DNA of 64,000 nt from CALFVT01 sp964513675 (GTDB lineage Bacteria; Pseudomonadota; Alphaproteobacteria; Caulobacterales; Maricaulaceae): assembly GCA_964513675.1 (NCBI GenBank), contig CAZEOD010000004.1, forward strand, positions 1 to 64,000, given 5' to 3'. Below, in pieces: positions 8,943 to 17,094 of this stretch (position 1 is its first letter; each line of letters begins with the position of its first letter). Under the pieces are notes generated by a model, which searched no databases, was not told where the DNA came from, and saw only the letters and a program-made list of their open reading frames with translations. The position numbers and the translations under genes were made by a program.

Positions 8943-10346
8943 ATGACGCAAGATATTATCGAGCTTGAAACAGATTATTTGATTATAGGCAGCGGCGCTG
9001 TTGGCATGGCCTTTGCCGATATCATCATTGAAGACTCGGATAAAAAAATCATTATTGTCGATCAATATGCCAAACCGGGCGGGCATTGGAATGCCGCTTA
9101 TCCCTTTGTAACCCTGCATCAACCCTCGCGGTTTTACGGGGTCAGCTCGCGTGAGCTTAGCCAAGGCTTGCAAGATAAAATTGGGCTGAATAAAGGTCTT
9201 GGCGATTTAGCAACAGGGCCAGAAATTTTGGCTTATTTTGACCATGTGATGCGGCATCAATTTTTGCCAACGGGCCGCGCGTCATATTTTCCTTTATGCC
9301 ATTACGCGGGCGAGGGGTGTTTTTCGCATAAAATCAGCGGCCAGAGCTACCGTGTGAAAGCCGCGAAAATAGTGGATGCGACACATTTAAAAACCAGCGT
9401 GCCGTCCACGCATAAACCTCAGTTTAAAATTGATGACGGCGTGACATTTATGCCGCTGAATGAGCTTGTGAACATTACAACGCCGCCGGAAGGATTTGTT
9501 GTGATTGGGGCCGGGAAAACCGGCATTGACGCCTGTTTATATCTTTTGGAATTGGGGGTTGATCCGCGAAATATCCGCTGGATCATGCCGCGCGATGGCT
9601 GGCTACTGAACCGAAAAAACACCCAGCCTGATCCCGCGTTTTTTGAATTTACGCTTGGGGCGCAAGCGGGGCAATTTGAAGCTATTGCGGCGGCTACGTC
9701 GATAGAGGATATGTTCAGCCGGCTTGAAGCCTGCGGCTATTTTCTGCGCTTGGATAAGAATGTGCGTCCAACAATGTTCCACGGGGCGACGATTAGTGAA
9801 TTAGAGCTTGAGGCGCTGCAAAGCTTGCTGCCGAATATCATTCGTATGGGGCGCGTCACCCATATAAAAGAAAATGAGATTATTCTGGACGGCGGCGTCG
9901 TCCCGACATCTTCGGCTATTGTTCATGTTGATTGTTCGGCGCGGGCCGTGATGAATGAAGAGATTAAGCCCATATTTCAAGGCGATCTGATTACGCCGCA
10001 AATGATCCGTTCTTATCAACCCGTCTTTAGCGCGGCTTTCATTGCCCATGCCGAATTAACGCGCGCTACAGAGGCCGAGAAAAACGATGTTTGCGGCGTC
10101 GTGCCTTTGCCTAATCATGACACGGATTATATTCGCTTCACCCATGCGACCATGATGAACCAATATAAATGGGGCCAAGATAAAGAGCTGCGCAAATGGT
10201 TGGTGACGAACCGTCTCGATGGATTTAGTGCGATGGTCGCCAATGTGAAACCCGAAGAGACGGAGAAGCGCGAGATTTTATCGCGCCTTCGCCAAGCTGT
10301 CATGCCGGCGGGACTGAAACTTACGCAGTTTTTACAGCAGATTTAA
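8943..10346 (+). CDS. FAD/NAD(P)-binding oxidoreductase (flavin monooxygenase-like)
   Basis: 467 residues from the ATG at 8943, preceded by GGAGAGG; a GTG six bases upstream lies inside that ribosome site. A first dinucleotide-binding fold starts immediately (LIIGSGAVGMAFAD, then VDQYAKPGGHW), followed by the YPFVTLHQPSRFYG stretch that resembles the region after FAD in flavin-containing monooxygenases. A second Rossmann motif, VVIGAGKTGIDACLYLLELG, lies near residue 190, suiting NADPH. This order is that of class B monooxygenases, but the family FxGxxxHxxxW fingerprint is not seen, so it could act as another kind of flavoprotein. It converges on the helicase gene with only 8 bases between stops. 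Confidence 0.75.
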   Translation: MTQDIIELETDYLIIGSGAVGMAFADIIIEDSDKKIIIVDQYAKPGGHWNAAYPFVTLHQPSRFYGVSSRELSQGLQDKIGLNKGLGDLATGPEILAYFDHVMRHQFLPTGRASYFPLCHYAGEGCFSHKISGQSYRVKAAKIVDATHLKTSVPSTHKPQFKIDDGVTFMPLNELVNITTPPEGFVVIGAGKTGIDACLYLLELGVDPRNIRWIMPRDGWLLNRKNTQPDPAFFEFTLGAQAGQFEAIAAATSIEDMFSRLEACGYFLRLDKNVRPTMFHGATISELELEALQSLLPNIIRMGRVTHIKENEIILDGGVVPTSSAIVHVDCSARAVMNEEIKPIFQGDLITPQMIRSYQPVFSAAFIAHAELTRATEAEKNDVCGVVPLPNHDTDYIRFTHATMMNQYKWGQDKELRKWLVTNRLDGFSAMVANVKPEETEKREILSRLRQAVMPAGLKLTQFLQQI

Positions 10347-10354
10347 CGGCTGCG

Positions 10355-12389
10355 TTAAGGGGCGTTTCGCGGTCTGGACCCGCTATTTCTGCCAAAGTTA
10401 CCGCCTGTTTTGCCGCCGCGTTTCGGGCCTGTTTTGCGGCCTGTGTTTTTACGTTTCGGGGACGCCCATCCGCCGCCGCTATTGCCGCCGCCTTCATTTT
10501 GACGGGCCCGCCCTTTTGCGCCAGAGGAATGTCTATCTGAGGAATGTCTGGCTGAGGATTGTCCAGATGAAGATCGTCCATNNNNNNNNNNGCTGGGTTC
10601 TGGCCTGAGTTGGCTTGGCGTGGGCTGGCTTGGAGCGCGCAGGTTTCGCGCGCGGCGTATCGGGCCTGTCAGATCGCGGCGGGCTGGAGCGCTCATCATT
10701 ATTGGCGCGTGGTTTGCGCTTGAAAGATGATGATTTATTCTGCGGTCGTCCGCTGGATGAAGGCCGATCATCATTTGATTTATAAGACCGCTTGCCGCCT
10801 TTGCCCTTAGGTTTAAAGTCTTTTGATTTGGGTCTGAAATCATCAGATGATTGGCGGCGCTCACGGCGATCACCGCTTGCGGAGGCCCCGCTGCCTTGCG
10901 CATTTTCTGTCCCAGACTTTCGCCGAACAGATTTATCAGCGCCCGTATCGGAGCGCTCGGGCCGTATCTCGCGCGGTTTGCGCGGCTGGCCTGCTTTTTG
11001 GCGTTTCCGTTCGGCCCGGCTTGGGTTTTTCGGGTCCGTGTTTTTTCTAGGCCGGCTCCGCGGCTCATCAATGACCTCTGCGCCGTTATTATGCTCCGCT
11101 GTGTTTGAGCTCCCTTTGCGGTGACGGCTTGGCCGTGATTTGCGGTCTTTTTGACGGCGGGCCGGCGGGCGCTCTGCTGCGGGCGGCTTTTCGAGAGCAG
11201 GGCGTTTTTTAAGCGCCTTGGACTGTTCGGCAAAATCATCCGGCAGGGGATCAACGGCGATTGTTTGTTTCAGAATTTTCTGAATATCTTTTAAATAAGC
11301 CTTTTCATCAGGCGCTACGAAAGAAATCGCAATACCGGCTTCGCCGGCGCGGCCTGTGCGGCCAATGCGGTGAACATATTGTTCGGGAACATTTGGAATT
11401 TCAAAGTTAAAGACATGGCTGACGCCGCGAATATCAATGCCGCGCGCGGCTACATCTGTCGCGATCAGGAATTTAACCTCGCCGTCTTTAAAGGCCGTTA
11501 GGGCGCGTGTGCGCTGGGACTGGGATTTATTGCCATGTATGGCGCGCGCATCCAGCCCAATCGTTGCGAGGCGCTTAACAACGCGGTCAGCCCCATGTTT
11601 CGTGCGCGTAAAAACCAGAGCGCGGTCAATCGCGGAGTCTAGCAATTTGATCGAGAGTAAGTTTTGTTTCTCGGTCTTGGTCGCGTAAATGATGCTTTGC
11701 TCGACGCGCTCTGCGGTCGTTGATTCCGGCGTGATGGAGATTTTAACGGGATTGGTTAAAAATTGCGCGGCAAGATTAGAGATTGATTTCGGCATAGTCG
11801 CGGAAAAGAAAAGCGTTTGCCGTTTTTCGGGGAGGAGCGGAATGATTTTGCGGAGCGTATGAATAAAGCCCATATCCATCATTTGGTCGGCTTCATCTAG
11901 GATAAGATATTCAACAGCATTTAAATGGATAATTTTTTGGCCCAAGAGATCAAGCAAGCGCCCCGGTGTGGCGACAATCACATCATTGCCAGGGACAAGC
12001 TTTCGGACTTGTTTCGAAATTGGCACGCCGCCAAAAATCACAGTCGAGCGAAACCCGTCAATATGGCGCGCATAGTTTTTCATGCTCTCGCCAATTTGGC
12101 TGGCGAGTTCGCGGGTCGGCGAGAGGGCTAAAACGCGGGTGCTGCGTTTCGGCGCAGGCAAAGGGTCGTCGGCGATATGGCTTAAAATCGGTAAAGAGAA
12201 GGCCGCTGTTTTCCCCGTCCCTGTTTGTGCAATCCCTTGAATATCGCGGCCCCGCAAGATTTCAGGGATGGCTTGCTGCTGAATGGGCGTCGGTGTTTCA
12301 TAACCGATTTTATCAAGGGCAGATGCGATATGGCGCGACAGATTTAAATCTGAAAACCGCGTAGCTATATGTGTCATAAAGGCTGTCAT
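10355..12389 (-). CDS. rhlE: DEAD-box RNA helicase, RhlE type, interrupted by 10-N gap
   Basis: All core motifs are present: Q motif (GYETPTPIQ), Walker A AQTGTGKT, PTRELA, TPGRLLD, DEAD in LILDEADQMMDMGF, SAT in FFSATMPKS, and HRIGRTGRAGEAG. The core ends near residue 380 and is followed by a long Arg/Lys/Ser/Pro-rich disordered tail, as in RhlE proteins of ribosome assembly and RNA turnover. Ten N at 10582-10591 sit in this tail. Read literally, the frame after the gap gives an unrelated short peptide, while another frame continues with a basic Gly/Ser-rich ending (RSSSGQSSARHSSDR, later KRGGKTGGNFGRNSG) to the stop at 10355. I take that as the true end; the shift comes from the placeholder length. 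Start at 12389 is likely, but ATG 12377 is possible. Confidence 0.9.
10582..10591. other. Assembly gap, 10 N, inside helicase tail
   Basis: Ten placeholder bases lie in low-complexity, Arg/Ser-rich coding sequence. The coding frame on the two sides differs by one, so the real missing length is not ten modulo three. Confidence 0.97.
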
Positions 12390-12641
12390 ATGGTTTATTT
12401 AACGGCCCTTAAGGGGCACGAAAAATTTTAAAGTTATATCGCCCATATTCGGGCGCAACGTGGGCAGCCTCTAGGGGCATATGGGCTGGCTGTCAAATCA
12501 TGGCTGATAAATCTAGCTTTGCAGCGGCGGCAGGCCGTAAAATCGGGGTGACATTGCGGCTAAGGCGTGTATAGGGACGAGATATACAGATAGCGCTTCA
12601 TCCGCGAAGTGCATGAGATAACAAATAATGAGGTTAAGCTC

Positions 12642-13205
12642 ATGAAAATGAACGGCAATGAAATTAAACCGGGCAATATTATCAAGCACCAAGATACGCT
12701 CTGGGTGGCGGTGAAATGCAATGCGGTTAAACCGGGCAAGGGCGGCGCTTTTAATCAAGTCGAGCTGAAGAACTTACTCGACGGACGGAAGCTGAATGAA
12801 CGGTTTCGCGCTGCTGAAACGGTTGAACGTGTCCGCCTAGATCAAAAGACCCATAGCTTTCTTTATGACGATGGAAACTTCCTTGTTTTCATGAACGGGG
12901 AAAATTATGAGCAGATTAATTTGGGTAAAGATTTTGTCGGCGACCGTGCGGTATATCTGACCGATGGGATGAATGTTGAGCTTGAATTTTATGAAGATAA
13001 GCCCATTTCTGTGAGCTTGCCCGACCAAGTCATTTTGGCCGTAGAAGATACAGAGCCTGTGGTTAAAGGGCAAACGGCCGCAAATTCTTTTAAGCCCGCG
13101 ACATTAGAAAATGGCGTGCGTACAAATGTGCCGCCTTTCATCTCGATTGGCGAGCGTCTTGTGATTAACACCGAAGACGGCGCTTATGTTAAGCGTGCGG
13201 ATTAA
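12642..13205 (+). CDS. efp: Translation elongation factor P
   Basis: 187 residues from the ATG at 12642, with GAGG nine bases upstream; the frame open from 12609 adds an atypical N-terminus. The start MKMNGNEIKPGNII, the loop KPGKGGAFNQVELKN, and the C-terminal domain ending INTEDGAYVKRAD are standard EF-P. Lys33 in the GKGG loop corresponds to the residue modified with beta-lysine in E. coli; no EpmA/EpmB gene is in the window. EF-P binds between the P and E sites of the ribosome and relieves stalling at polyproline stretches. It is followed after 15 bases by the inositol-monophosphatase-like gene, a common alphaproteobacterial neighbour. Confidence 0.97.
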   Translation: MKMNGNEIKPGNIIKHQDTLWVAVKCNAVKPGKGGAFNQVELKNLLDGRKLNERFRAAETVERVRLDQKTHSFLYDDGNFLVFMNGENYEQINLGKDFVGDRAVYLTDGMNVELEFYEDKPISVSLPDQVILAVEDTEPVVKGQTAANSFKPATLENGVRTNVPPFISIGERLVINTEDGAYVKRAD

Positions 13206-13220
13206 TTAGGCCTCAATATT

Positions 13221-14042
13221 ATGAATATGAAAACGTCGTCTGCGATCATGTCGATCATGCAAAATGCGGCCCGCAAAGCGTCTCGGGGGCTGTTGCGTGA
13301 TTTTGGTGAGGTTGAAACTCTACAGGTATCGCGCAAGGGGCCAGCTGATTTTGTCTCGCGCGCGGATAAAAAAGCCGAGGATGTTATTTTTGAAAATCTG
13401 CGCCGTGACCGTCCGGGTTATGGCTTTTTAATGGAAGAATCCGGAGAGATTGCCGGGACAGATAAAACCCATAGATTTATTGTCGACCCGCTCGATGGTA
13501 CGACGAATTACCTGCATGGTATTCCGCATTTTTCGGTCTCTATTGCGCTTGAGCGAACAGAGGACGGCATTTCAGAGATCGTTGCGGGCCTTGTTTATAA
13601 CCCGATTACGGATGAAATGTTCTTTGCTGAAAAAGGGCGCGGCGCGTTTATTAATGACGGTACACGCGGCGGCGCAGATCGCCGCCTTCGTCCGTCCAAA
13701 CGCGATATTTTTACCGATAGCCTATTTGCTACGGGTATTCCGTTTTTAGGCAAAACAGGACATGCAAAATTCTTAAAAGAGCTACATCAAGTCATGGGCG
13801 CCTGTTCCGGTGTGCGCCGTATGGGCTCGGCGGCGCTGGATTTGGCGTGGACAGCGGCTGGCCGTTATGATGGCTATTGGGAACGTGATTTATCGGTATG
13901 GGATATTGCGGCGGGCGTTTTAATTTGCCGCGAAGCCGGGCTTGATGTTGAAAGCCTATCTGGCGGCGATGTTCTCACGGCCTGTGATCCGCTTGTAACC
14001 AATTCTGACCTTATGGAGCCTCTGCGTCAGCGTTTACAGTAA
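13221..14042 (+). CDS. suhB: Inositol monophosphatase family protein (SuhB-like)
   Basis: 273 residues, the usual length. The metal and substrate motifs are in place: FLMEESGE, the double-metal motif DPLDGTTNYLHGIP, and the C-terminal WDIAAGVLICREAG. Members of the family hydrolyse inositol phosphates or other sugar phosphates with magnesium; SuhB also acts with the Nus factors in rRNA transcription in E. coli, which cannot be judged here. Its 3' end overlaps the convergent aquaporin gene by 32 bases. Confidence 0.92.
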   Translation: MNMKTSSAIMSIMQNAARKASRGLLRDFGEVETLQVSRKGPADFVSRADKKAEDVIFENLRRDRPGYGFLMEESGEIAGTDKTHRFIVDPLDGTTNYLHGIPHFSVSIALERTEDGISEIVAGLVYNPITDEMFFAEKGRGAFINDGTRGGADRRLRPSKRDIFTDSLFATGIPFLGKTGHAKFLKELHQVMGACSGVRRMGSAALDLAWTAAGRYDGYWERDLSVWDIAAGVLICREAGLDVESLSGGDVLTACDPLVTNSDLMEPLRQRLQ

Positions 14043-14712
14043 CGGCCTCAACGCCTTTTGTGCTCATAGTTAGCTTATAGACATAAAAAGCCAAAGCGGC
14101 GCCGATTAATTGCACTGCGATGAAAGCCGGCGCATCTATCGGGCGTATGCCGGCGAATGTATCGGATAAACTGCGCGCAAGCGTGACGGCGGGATTGGCA
14201 AAGCTCGTGGAGGCCGTAAACCAATAAGCGGCGGTAATATAAAGCCCAACGACCATTGGGACCGCCGTAGGATTTGTTTTCAGCGTTGCAAAAATCACCC
14301 ACATTAATCCAAATGTTGCTATGATTTCCGAGATCAGCTGAGCGGGGCCTGAGCGCATTTTTTGTGACAGCTGGATTATATCCGTATCAAACATCGCATG
14401 GGCGATCCAAACGCCCAAGATGCCGCCCATGATTTGCACCACTGTGTAAAGACAAGCGAGCCGCGTTGTTATATCTCCGCTGAGGCGAAAGCCTAAGGTG
14501 ACGGCGGGGTTAAAATGCGCGCCGGAGATGGGGCCGAGCATGGTAATCAGGACAATTAATATTGCGCCGGTCGGAATTGTATTTCCGAGTAGCGCAATGG
14601 CGACATTCCCCCCCGCGAGGGTTTCGGCCATAATGCCAGACCCAATAACGGTCATCAGCAAAAAAGCTGTGCCGATAAATTCAGCCCAAAGTTTCTGTTT
14701 ATTGGAATACAT
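14011..14712 (-). CDS. Aquaporin/MIP channel linked to arsR (AqpS-like)
   Basis: 233 residues with six hydrophobic segments and the two half-helix NPA boxes HFNPAVTLG and FANPAVTLARSLSDTF typical of the major intrinsic protein family. It follows an ArsR-type repressor gene by 20 bases on the same strand. This arrangement recalls the arsR-aqpS operon of Sinorhizobium, where the channel lets arsenite (formed from arsenate) leave the cell. I infer a metalloid permeation role here, though arsC and arsH are not adjacent. The alternative is a plain water or glycerol channel. Confidence 0.86.
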   Translation of the reverse strand: MYSNKQKLWAEFIGTAFLLMTVIGSGIMAETLAGGNVAIALLGNTIPTGAILIVLITMLGPISGAHFNPAVTLGFRLSGDITTRLACLYTVVQIMGGILGVWIAHAMFDTDIIQLSQKMRSGPAQLISEIIATFGLMWVIFATLKTNPTAVPMVVGLYITAAYWFTASTSFANPAVTLARSLSDTFAGIRPIDAPAFIAVQLIGAALAFYVYKLTMSTKGVEAVTVNADAEAP

Positions 14713-14732
14713 AAAGGCCCCTTAGGCGTCGT

Positions 14733-15068
14733 CTAAGCCATGTCGCAAATAACAGTGTCGAGCAGGCTTTGGCAGGCCTCTGGCTGTCCGCCGCAGCAAT
14801 CTTCCATCAAAAAAGATAAAAGACCGCGCAGCCCCGAGATATCAGCAAAATATCTGATGCTGCGGCCCTCGCGCTGTTTTCGGACAAGACCCGCTTGGTG
14901 CAAAATCATCAAATTGGTCGACATGGTATTTTGTTTAATATCCAGCGCGGCGCCAATATCGCCCGAGACGATGCCGTCTGCGCCGGCCTTAATCAGCAGC
15001 CGTAATGTCTGAAGCCGAATAGGCTGCGAGAGCGCAGAAAATGATGTTGTTGCAATATTTATATCCAT
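14733..15068 (-). CDS. arsR: ArsR-family metalloregulator
   Basis: 111 residues with the ArsR/SmtB winged helix: SQPIRLQTLRLLIKAGADG, DIGAALDIKQNTMSTNLMILHQAGLV as recognition helix, and the wing KQREGRSIRYF. Cysteines are absent from the classical alpha3 site; instead a C-terminal CCGGQPEACQ cluster plus a last Cys near the end (VICDMA) could bind arsenite, as in type 2 ArsR proteins with C-terminal thiols. It likely represses itself and the following aquaporin gene. No Shine-Dalgarno sequence is seen before ATG 15068, which overlaps a perfect inverted repeat, so a leaderless or very short leader mRNA is possible. Confidence 0.88.
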   Translation of the reverse strand: MDINIATTSFSALSQPIRLQTLRLLIKAGADGIVSGDIGAALDIKQNTMSTNLMILHQAGLVRKQREGRSIRYFADISGLRGLLSFLMEDCCGGQPEACQSLLDTVICDMA

Positions 15069-15090
15069 ATATCATGAATAATTGATATAT
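15067..15090. promoter_or_regulatory. Inverted repeat, likely ArsR operator
   Basis: ATATATCA and TGATATAT are exact inverted copies separated by eight bases, covering the arsR start codon and the bases upstream. A dyad of this size at this place fits an autoregulatory ArsR site. A further GATATAT half-like sequence lies near 15124. Confidence 0.6.
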
Positions 15091-15140
15091 TAAAAAAGAC
15101 AATGATAAAATAGGCCTTTGGTGGATATATTATCAACTGC

Positions 15141-15182
15141 GGGATAGGGACAGGGACAGGGACAGGAACAGGGACAGGAATG
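15141..15182. repeat. Hexanucleotide microsatellite (GGGACA)n
   Basis: Seven consecutive six-base units: GGGATA, GGGACA three times, GGAACA, GGGACA, GGAATG. The run lies upstream of the arsR promoter area and downstream of the trcR terminator. Such tracts can change length by slippage; whether this influences arsR expression is unknown. Confidence 0.85.
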
Positions 15183-15250
15183 GGGGAGAGGATTGTGATG
15201 TTAAAATATCCGCCCCATAGGCGGCGGCCCTCAAAGGATAATAGCGCATA

Positions 15251-15280
15251 AAAAAGCCGCCCCTAATGATGAAGGGCGGC
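15251..15280 (-). terminator. Rho-independent terminator of trcR
   Basis: On the minus strand GCCGCCC (15280-15274) pairs with GGGCGGC (15262-15256), followed by six or so T. It begins 27 bases beyond the trcR stop codon. Confidence 0.85.
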
Positions 15281-15306
15281 CATCTGTTTAAATATCGGTG
15301 AGAGGG

Positions 15307-15975
15307 CTAATTCTCTGTTTGCGGTTTAAACAAGCTTTCAAGCGTATGCGTCTTTTGCACATCAGCTTGCTGCGCCGGAACCGTATCATCTACGGATTTA
15401 AGGCTATCGCCGTCACTCGTAATACCCGCAGCTTCGTCTTGTTTGGCTTTTTTCTCGGCCGCGATACGCACAAAACTATCGAGGTCAATTTGCGAGCATA
15501 GGCCCAATGACACAGGGTCTGTTGGATTAATCAAAGATATCTTCCAATGTGTCCGGTCACGAATGGCTTTAATGGTCGGTTTGGTTGTGCCGATAAGTTT
15601 TGAAATTTGCGCATCTGTGATCTCAGGATGGTTGCGGACAAGCCATGCAATCGCATCCGGTCTGTCTTGGCGGCGTGATAGGGGTGTGTAGCGCGGCCCT
15701 TTGCGCTTCTTTTTATCTGGCGCGGGTGTGCTTTCAAAGGCATTTGCTTTGAGCGCATAATTTGAGCTCGCCTCACCTTTTTCAATTTCACTGCGATCAA
15801 GCTGCCCATTGGCAATTGGGTCTGCGCCGCGAATCCCCGCCGCAACATCCCCGTCTGCAATGCCTTCGACTTCGAGAATATGCAGGTTACAAAATTCTGA
15901 AATTTGCTTGAAAGTCAGGCCGGTATTATCAATCAGCCAAACGGCGGTTGCCTTTGGCATTAAAATCTGTGTCAT
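15307..15975 (-). CDS. trcR: Cell-cycle regulator TrcR (DUF1013)
   Basis: 222 residues from ATG 15975, chosen because GGAGG lies 8 bases upstream; the longer frame to 16008 lacks a site. The sequence follows the alphaproteobacterial DUF1013 family closely: MPKATAVWLIDNTGLTFKQI, EVEGIADGDVA, DPIANGQLDRSEIE, then SRRQDRPDAIAWLVRNHPEITDAQISKLIGTTKPTI and DPVSLGLCSQIDLD. The middle forms a helix-turn-helix. In Caulobacter this protein, TrcR, is associated with cell-cycle-controlled transcription; that role is from the literature and not visible in the sequence. It is transcribed away from the DUF1192-rcdA pair and ends at a clear terminator. Confidence 0.93.
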   Translation of the reverse strand: MTQILMPKATAVWLIDNTGLTFKQISEFCNLHILEVEGIADGDVAAGIRGADPIANGQLDRSEIEKGEASSNYALKANAFESTPAPDKKKRKGPRYTPLSRRQDRPDAIAWLVRNHPEITDAQISKLIGTTKPTIKAIRDRTHWKISLINPTDPVSLGLCSQIDLDSFVRIAAEKKAKQDEAAGITSDGDSLKSVDDTVPAQQADVQKTHTLESLFKPQTEN

Positions 15976-16053
15976 GGTTAGCCTCCAATTCAGCGAGCGT
16001 GGCATCATAAGACGCGGTTTCTAACGCCGCGTGCTTTATGATGTTCAGCCATT

Positions 16054-16075
16054 AAAAAAACCCGGCTCGGCCGGG
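16054..16075 (-). terminator. Terminator-like hairpin in the trcR leader region
   Basis: On the minus strand CCCGGC (16075-16070) and GCCGGG (16066-16061) close a three-base loop and are followed by seven T (16060-16054). No minus-strand gene lies upstream of it before 16199. It could stop a short transcript started between 16080 and 16190, act as an attenuator about 80 bases before the trcR start, or simply block antisense transcription. Confidence 0.55.
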
Positions 16076-16198
16076 CTGTTTTGCGGTATTTCCGCGTGAT
16101 AATCTAACTATAAACCAGCTTTAACTATAATGCAAGCCGCAGGCTTAAGCCCCTTGTCGGGGGCGTGGAAATAACGGTAAATAGACGTGAGAGACGGC

Positions 16199-16399
16199 AT
16201 GACTGATTCGCATTTAGATGATAACAAATCCCACGGTGAGGATTATAGGGTGGGGCAAGACCTTTATGCAGCCTCCGTTGAGGATATGCGCGCTTGGGCG
16301 GAGGCTTTACGCCGCGAGATCATTCGATTAGACGCCGAAATTGAGAAAAAACAACGAGAACGGGCTGCGGCGGATTCAATTTTTAAAAAACCAGATTAA
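16199..16399 (+). CDS. DUF1192 small protein
   Basis: 66 residues from ATG 16199; GTG 16187 would add four residues but places the GAGAG ribosome site inside the coding part. The pattern VGQDLYAASVEDMRAWAEALRREIIRLDAEIEKKQRERAAADSIF, written here across its helical heptads, is that of DUF1192: a short disordered start followed by one coiled-coil helix ending in an AADS motif. The family is nearly confined to Alphaproteobacteria and sits beside rcdA in many of them. Function unknown; a small adaptor or scaffolding helix is plausible. Confidence 0.8.
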   Translation: MTDSHLDDNKSHGEDYRVGQDLYAASVEDMRAWAEALRREIIRLDAEIEKKQRERAAADSIFKKPD

Positions 16400-16501
16400 A
16401 TGGCGTAAGCTTTGCAACACTCAAAGCAAATATAATAAGATGTGCCAAATCTGCATTAGGGGCGGCGGCGCAAGCGGTTCAGGCAAAGGATATAAGAAAA
16501 G

Positions 16502-17056
16502 ATGAGTCTAACATCTCCCACATTGACGCAAGTTATTGATACATTGACACCGCAGGCGGAAGAGCGTTTGCTTGAATTTACCAAGTCTGAGCTTTTTGAA
16601 AAAACCTTCCGTGAAGGTATGGATATGGTCGAAGAAACGGCCGCCTATCTTGATGGCCCCGGGCGGCAAGATAGCCATGCCCTTGGGAAGCAAGACGCTT
16701 TGATATATGCCTCGCAAAGCATGAAACTGACAACGCGCTTGATGCAGGTAGCAAGTTGGCTGCTTGTGCAGCGGGCTGTGAAAACAGAAGAAATGGCCAT
16801 ATCTGAAGCCCGCGCCGCGAAATATCGTCTGGTCTCAGAGAATAAAAAAGAGGGTGAATTGAGCTTTTCTGACCTCGCGAAAAATTCTTATGCGCTGCCC
16901 TCTATCTTGCTTGATTTATTGGCGCGCTCCCAAGCGCTTTATGAACGCATTTCCCGGCTTGACCGCAGTCTTTACGGATCTATTGCGGCGCAAAAAGGCA
17001 ATACGGTCGCCGATCAGATGAGCCGACTTGAAACAGCATTTAGCGCTAAACACTAG
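16502..17056 (+). CDS. rcdA: RcdA, CtrA-degradation adaptor (DUF1465)
   Basis: 184 residues, nearly all helical, with the DUF1465 pattern LLEFTKSELFEKTFREGMDMVEETAAYLDGPG, SMKLTTRLMQVASWLLVQRAV and a later LLDLLARSQALYERISRLD region. RcdA is known in Caulobacter as an adaptor which, with phosphorylation-controlled CpdR, delivers CtrA-class substrates to the ClpXP protease in the cell cycle. Together with trcR on the other strand it marks this as an alphaproteobacterial cell-cycle locus. The start ATG has AAGGAT upstream. The C-terminal 25 residues are less ordered, as is typical. Confidence 0.9.
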   Translation: MSLTSPTLTQVIDTLTPQAEERLLEFTKSELFEKTFREGMDMVEETAAYLDGPGRQDSHALGKQDALIYASQSMKLTTRLMQVASWLLVQRAVKTEEMAISEARAAKYRLVSENKKEGELSFSDLAKNSYALPSILLDLLARSQALYERISRLDRSLYGSIAAQKGNTVADQMSRLETAFSAKH

Positions 17057-17094
17057 CCGCCATATATCCGAATATGTTTTGACAAAAAGGCGGT

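Noticed and set aside
10321..10581. 86-codon frame beside the 10-N gap
   Set aside because: Overlaps the end of the flavoprotein gene and the helicase tail; the basic Gly/Ser-rich frame is the more natural continuation of the helicase.
12390..12641. Possible RNA gene or riboswitch before efp
   Set aside because: There is a small CGCCC/GGGCG hairpin around 12440-12455, but no T run, no recognisable riboswitch core and no tRNA-like folding; I see only a leader and promoter region.
15141..15182. GGGACA tract as a CRISPR or regulatory iteron array
   Set aside because: Only six-base units without spacers; it is a simple sequence repeat.
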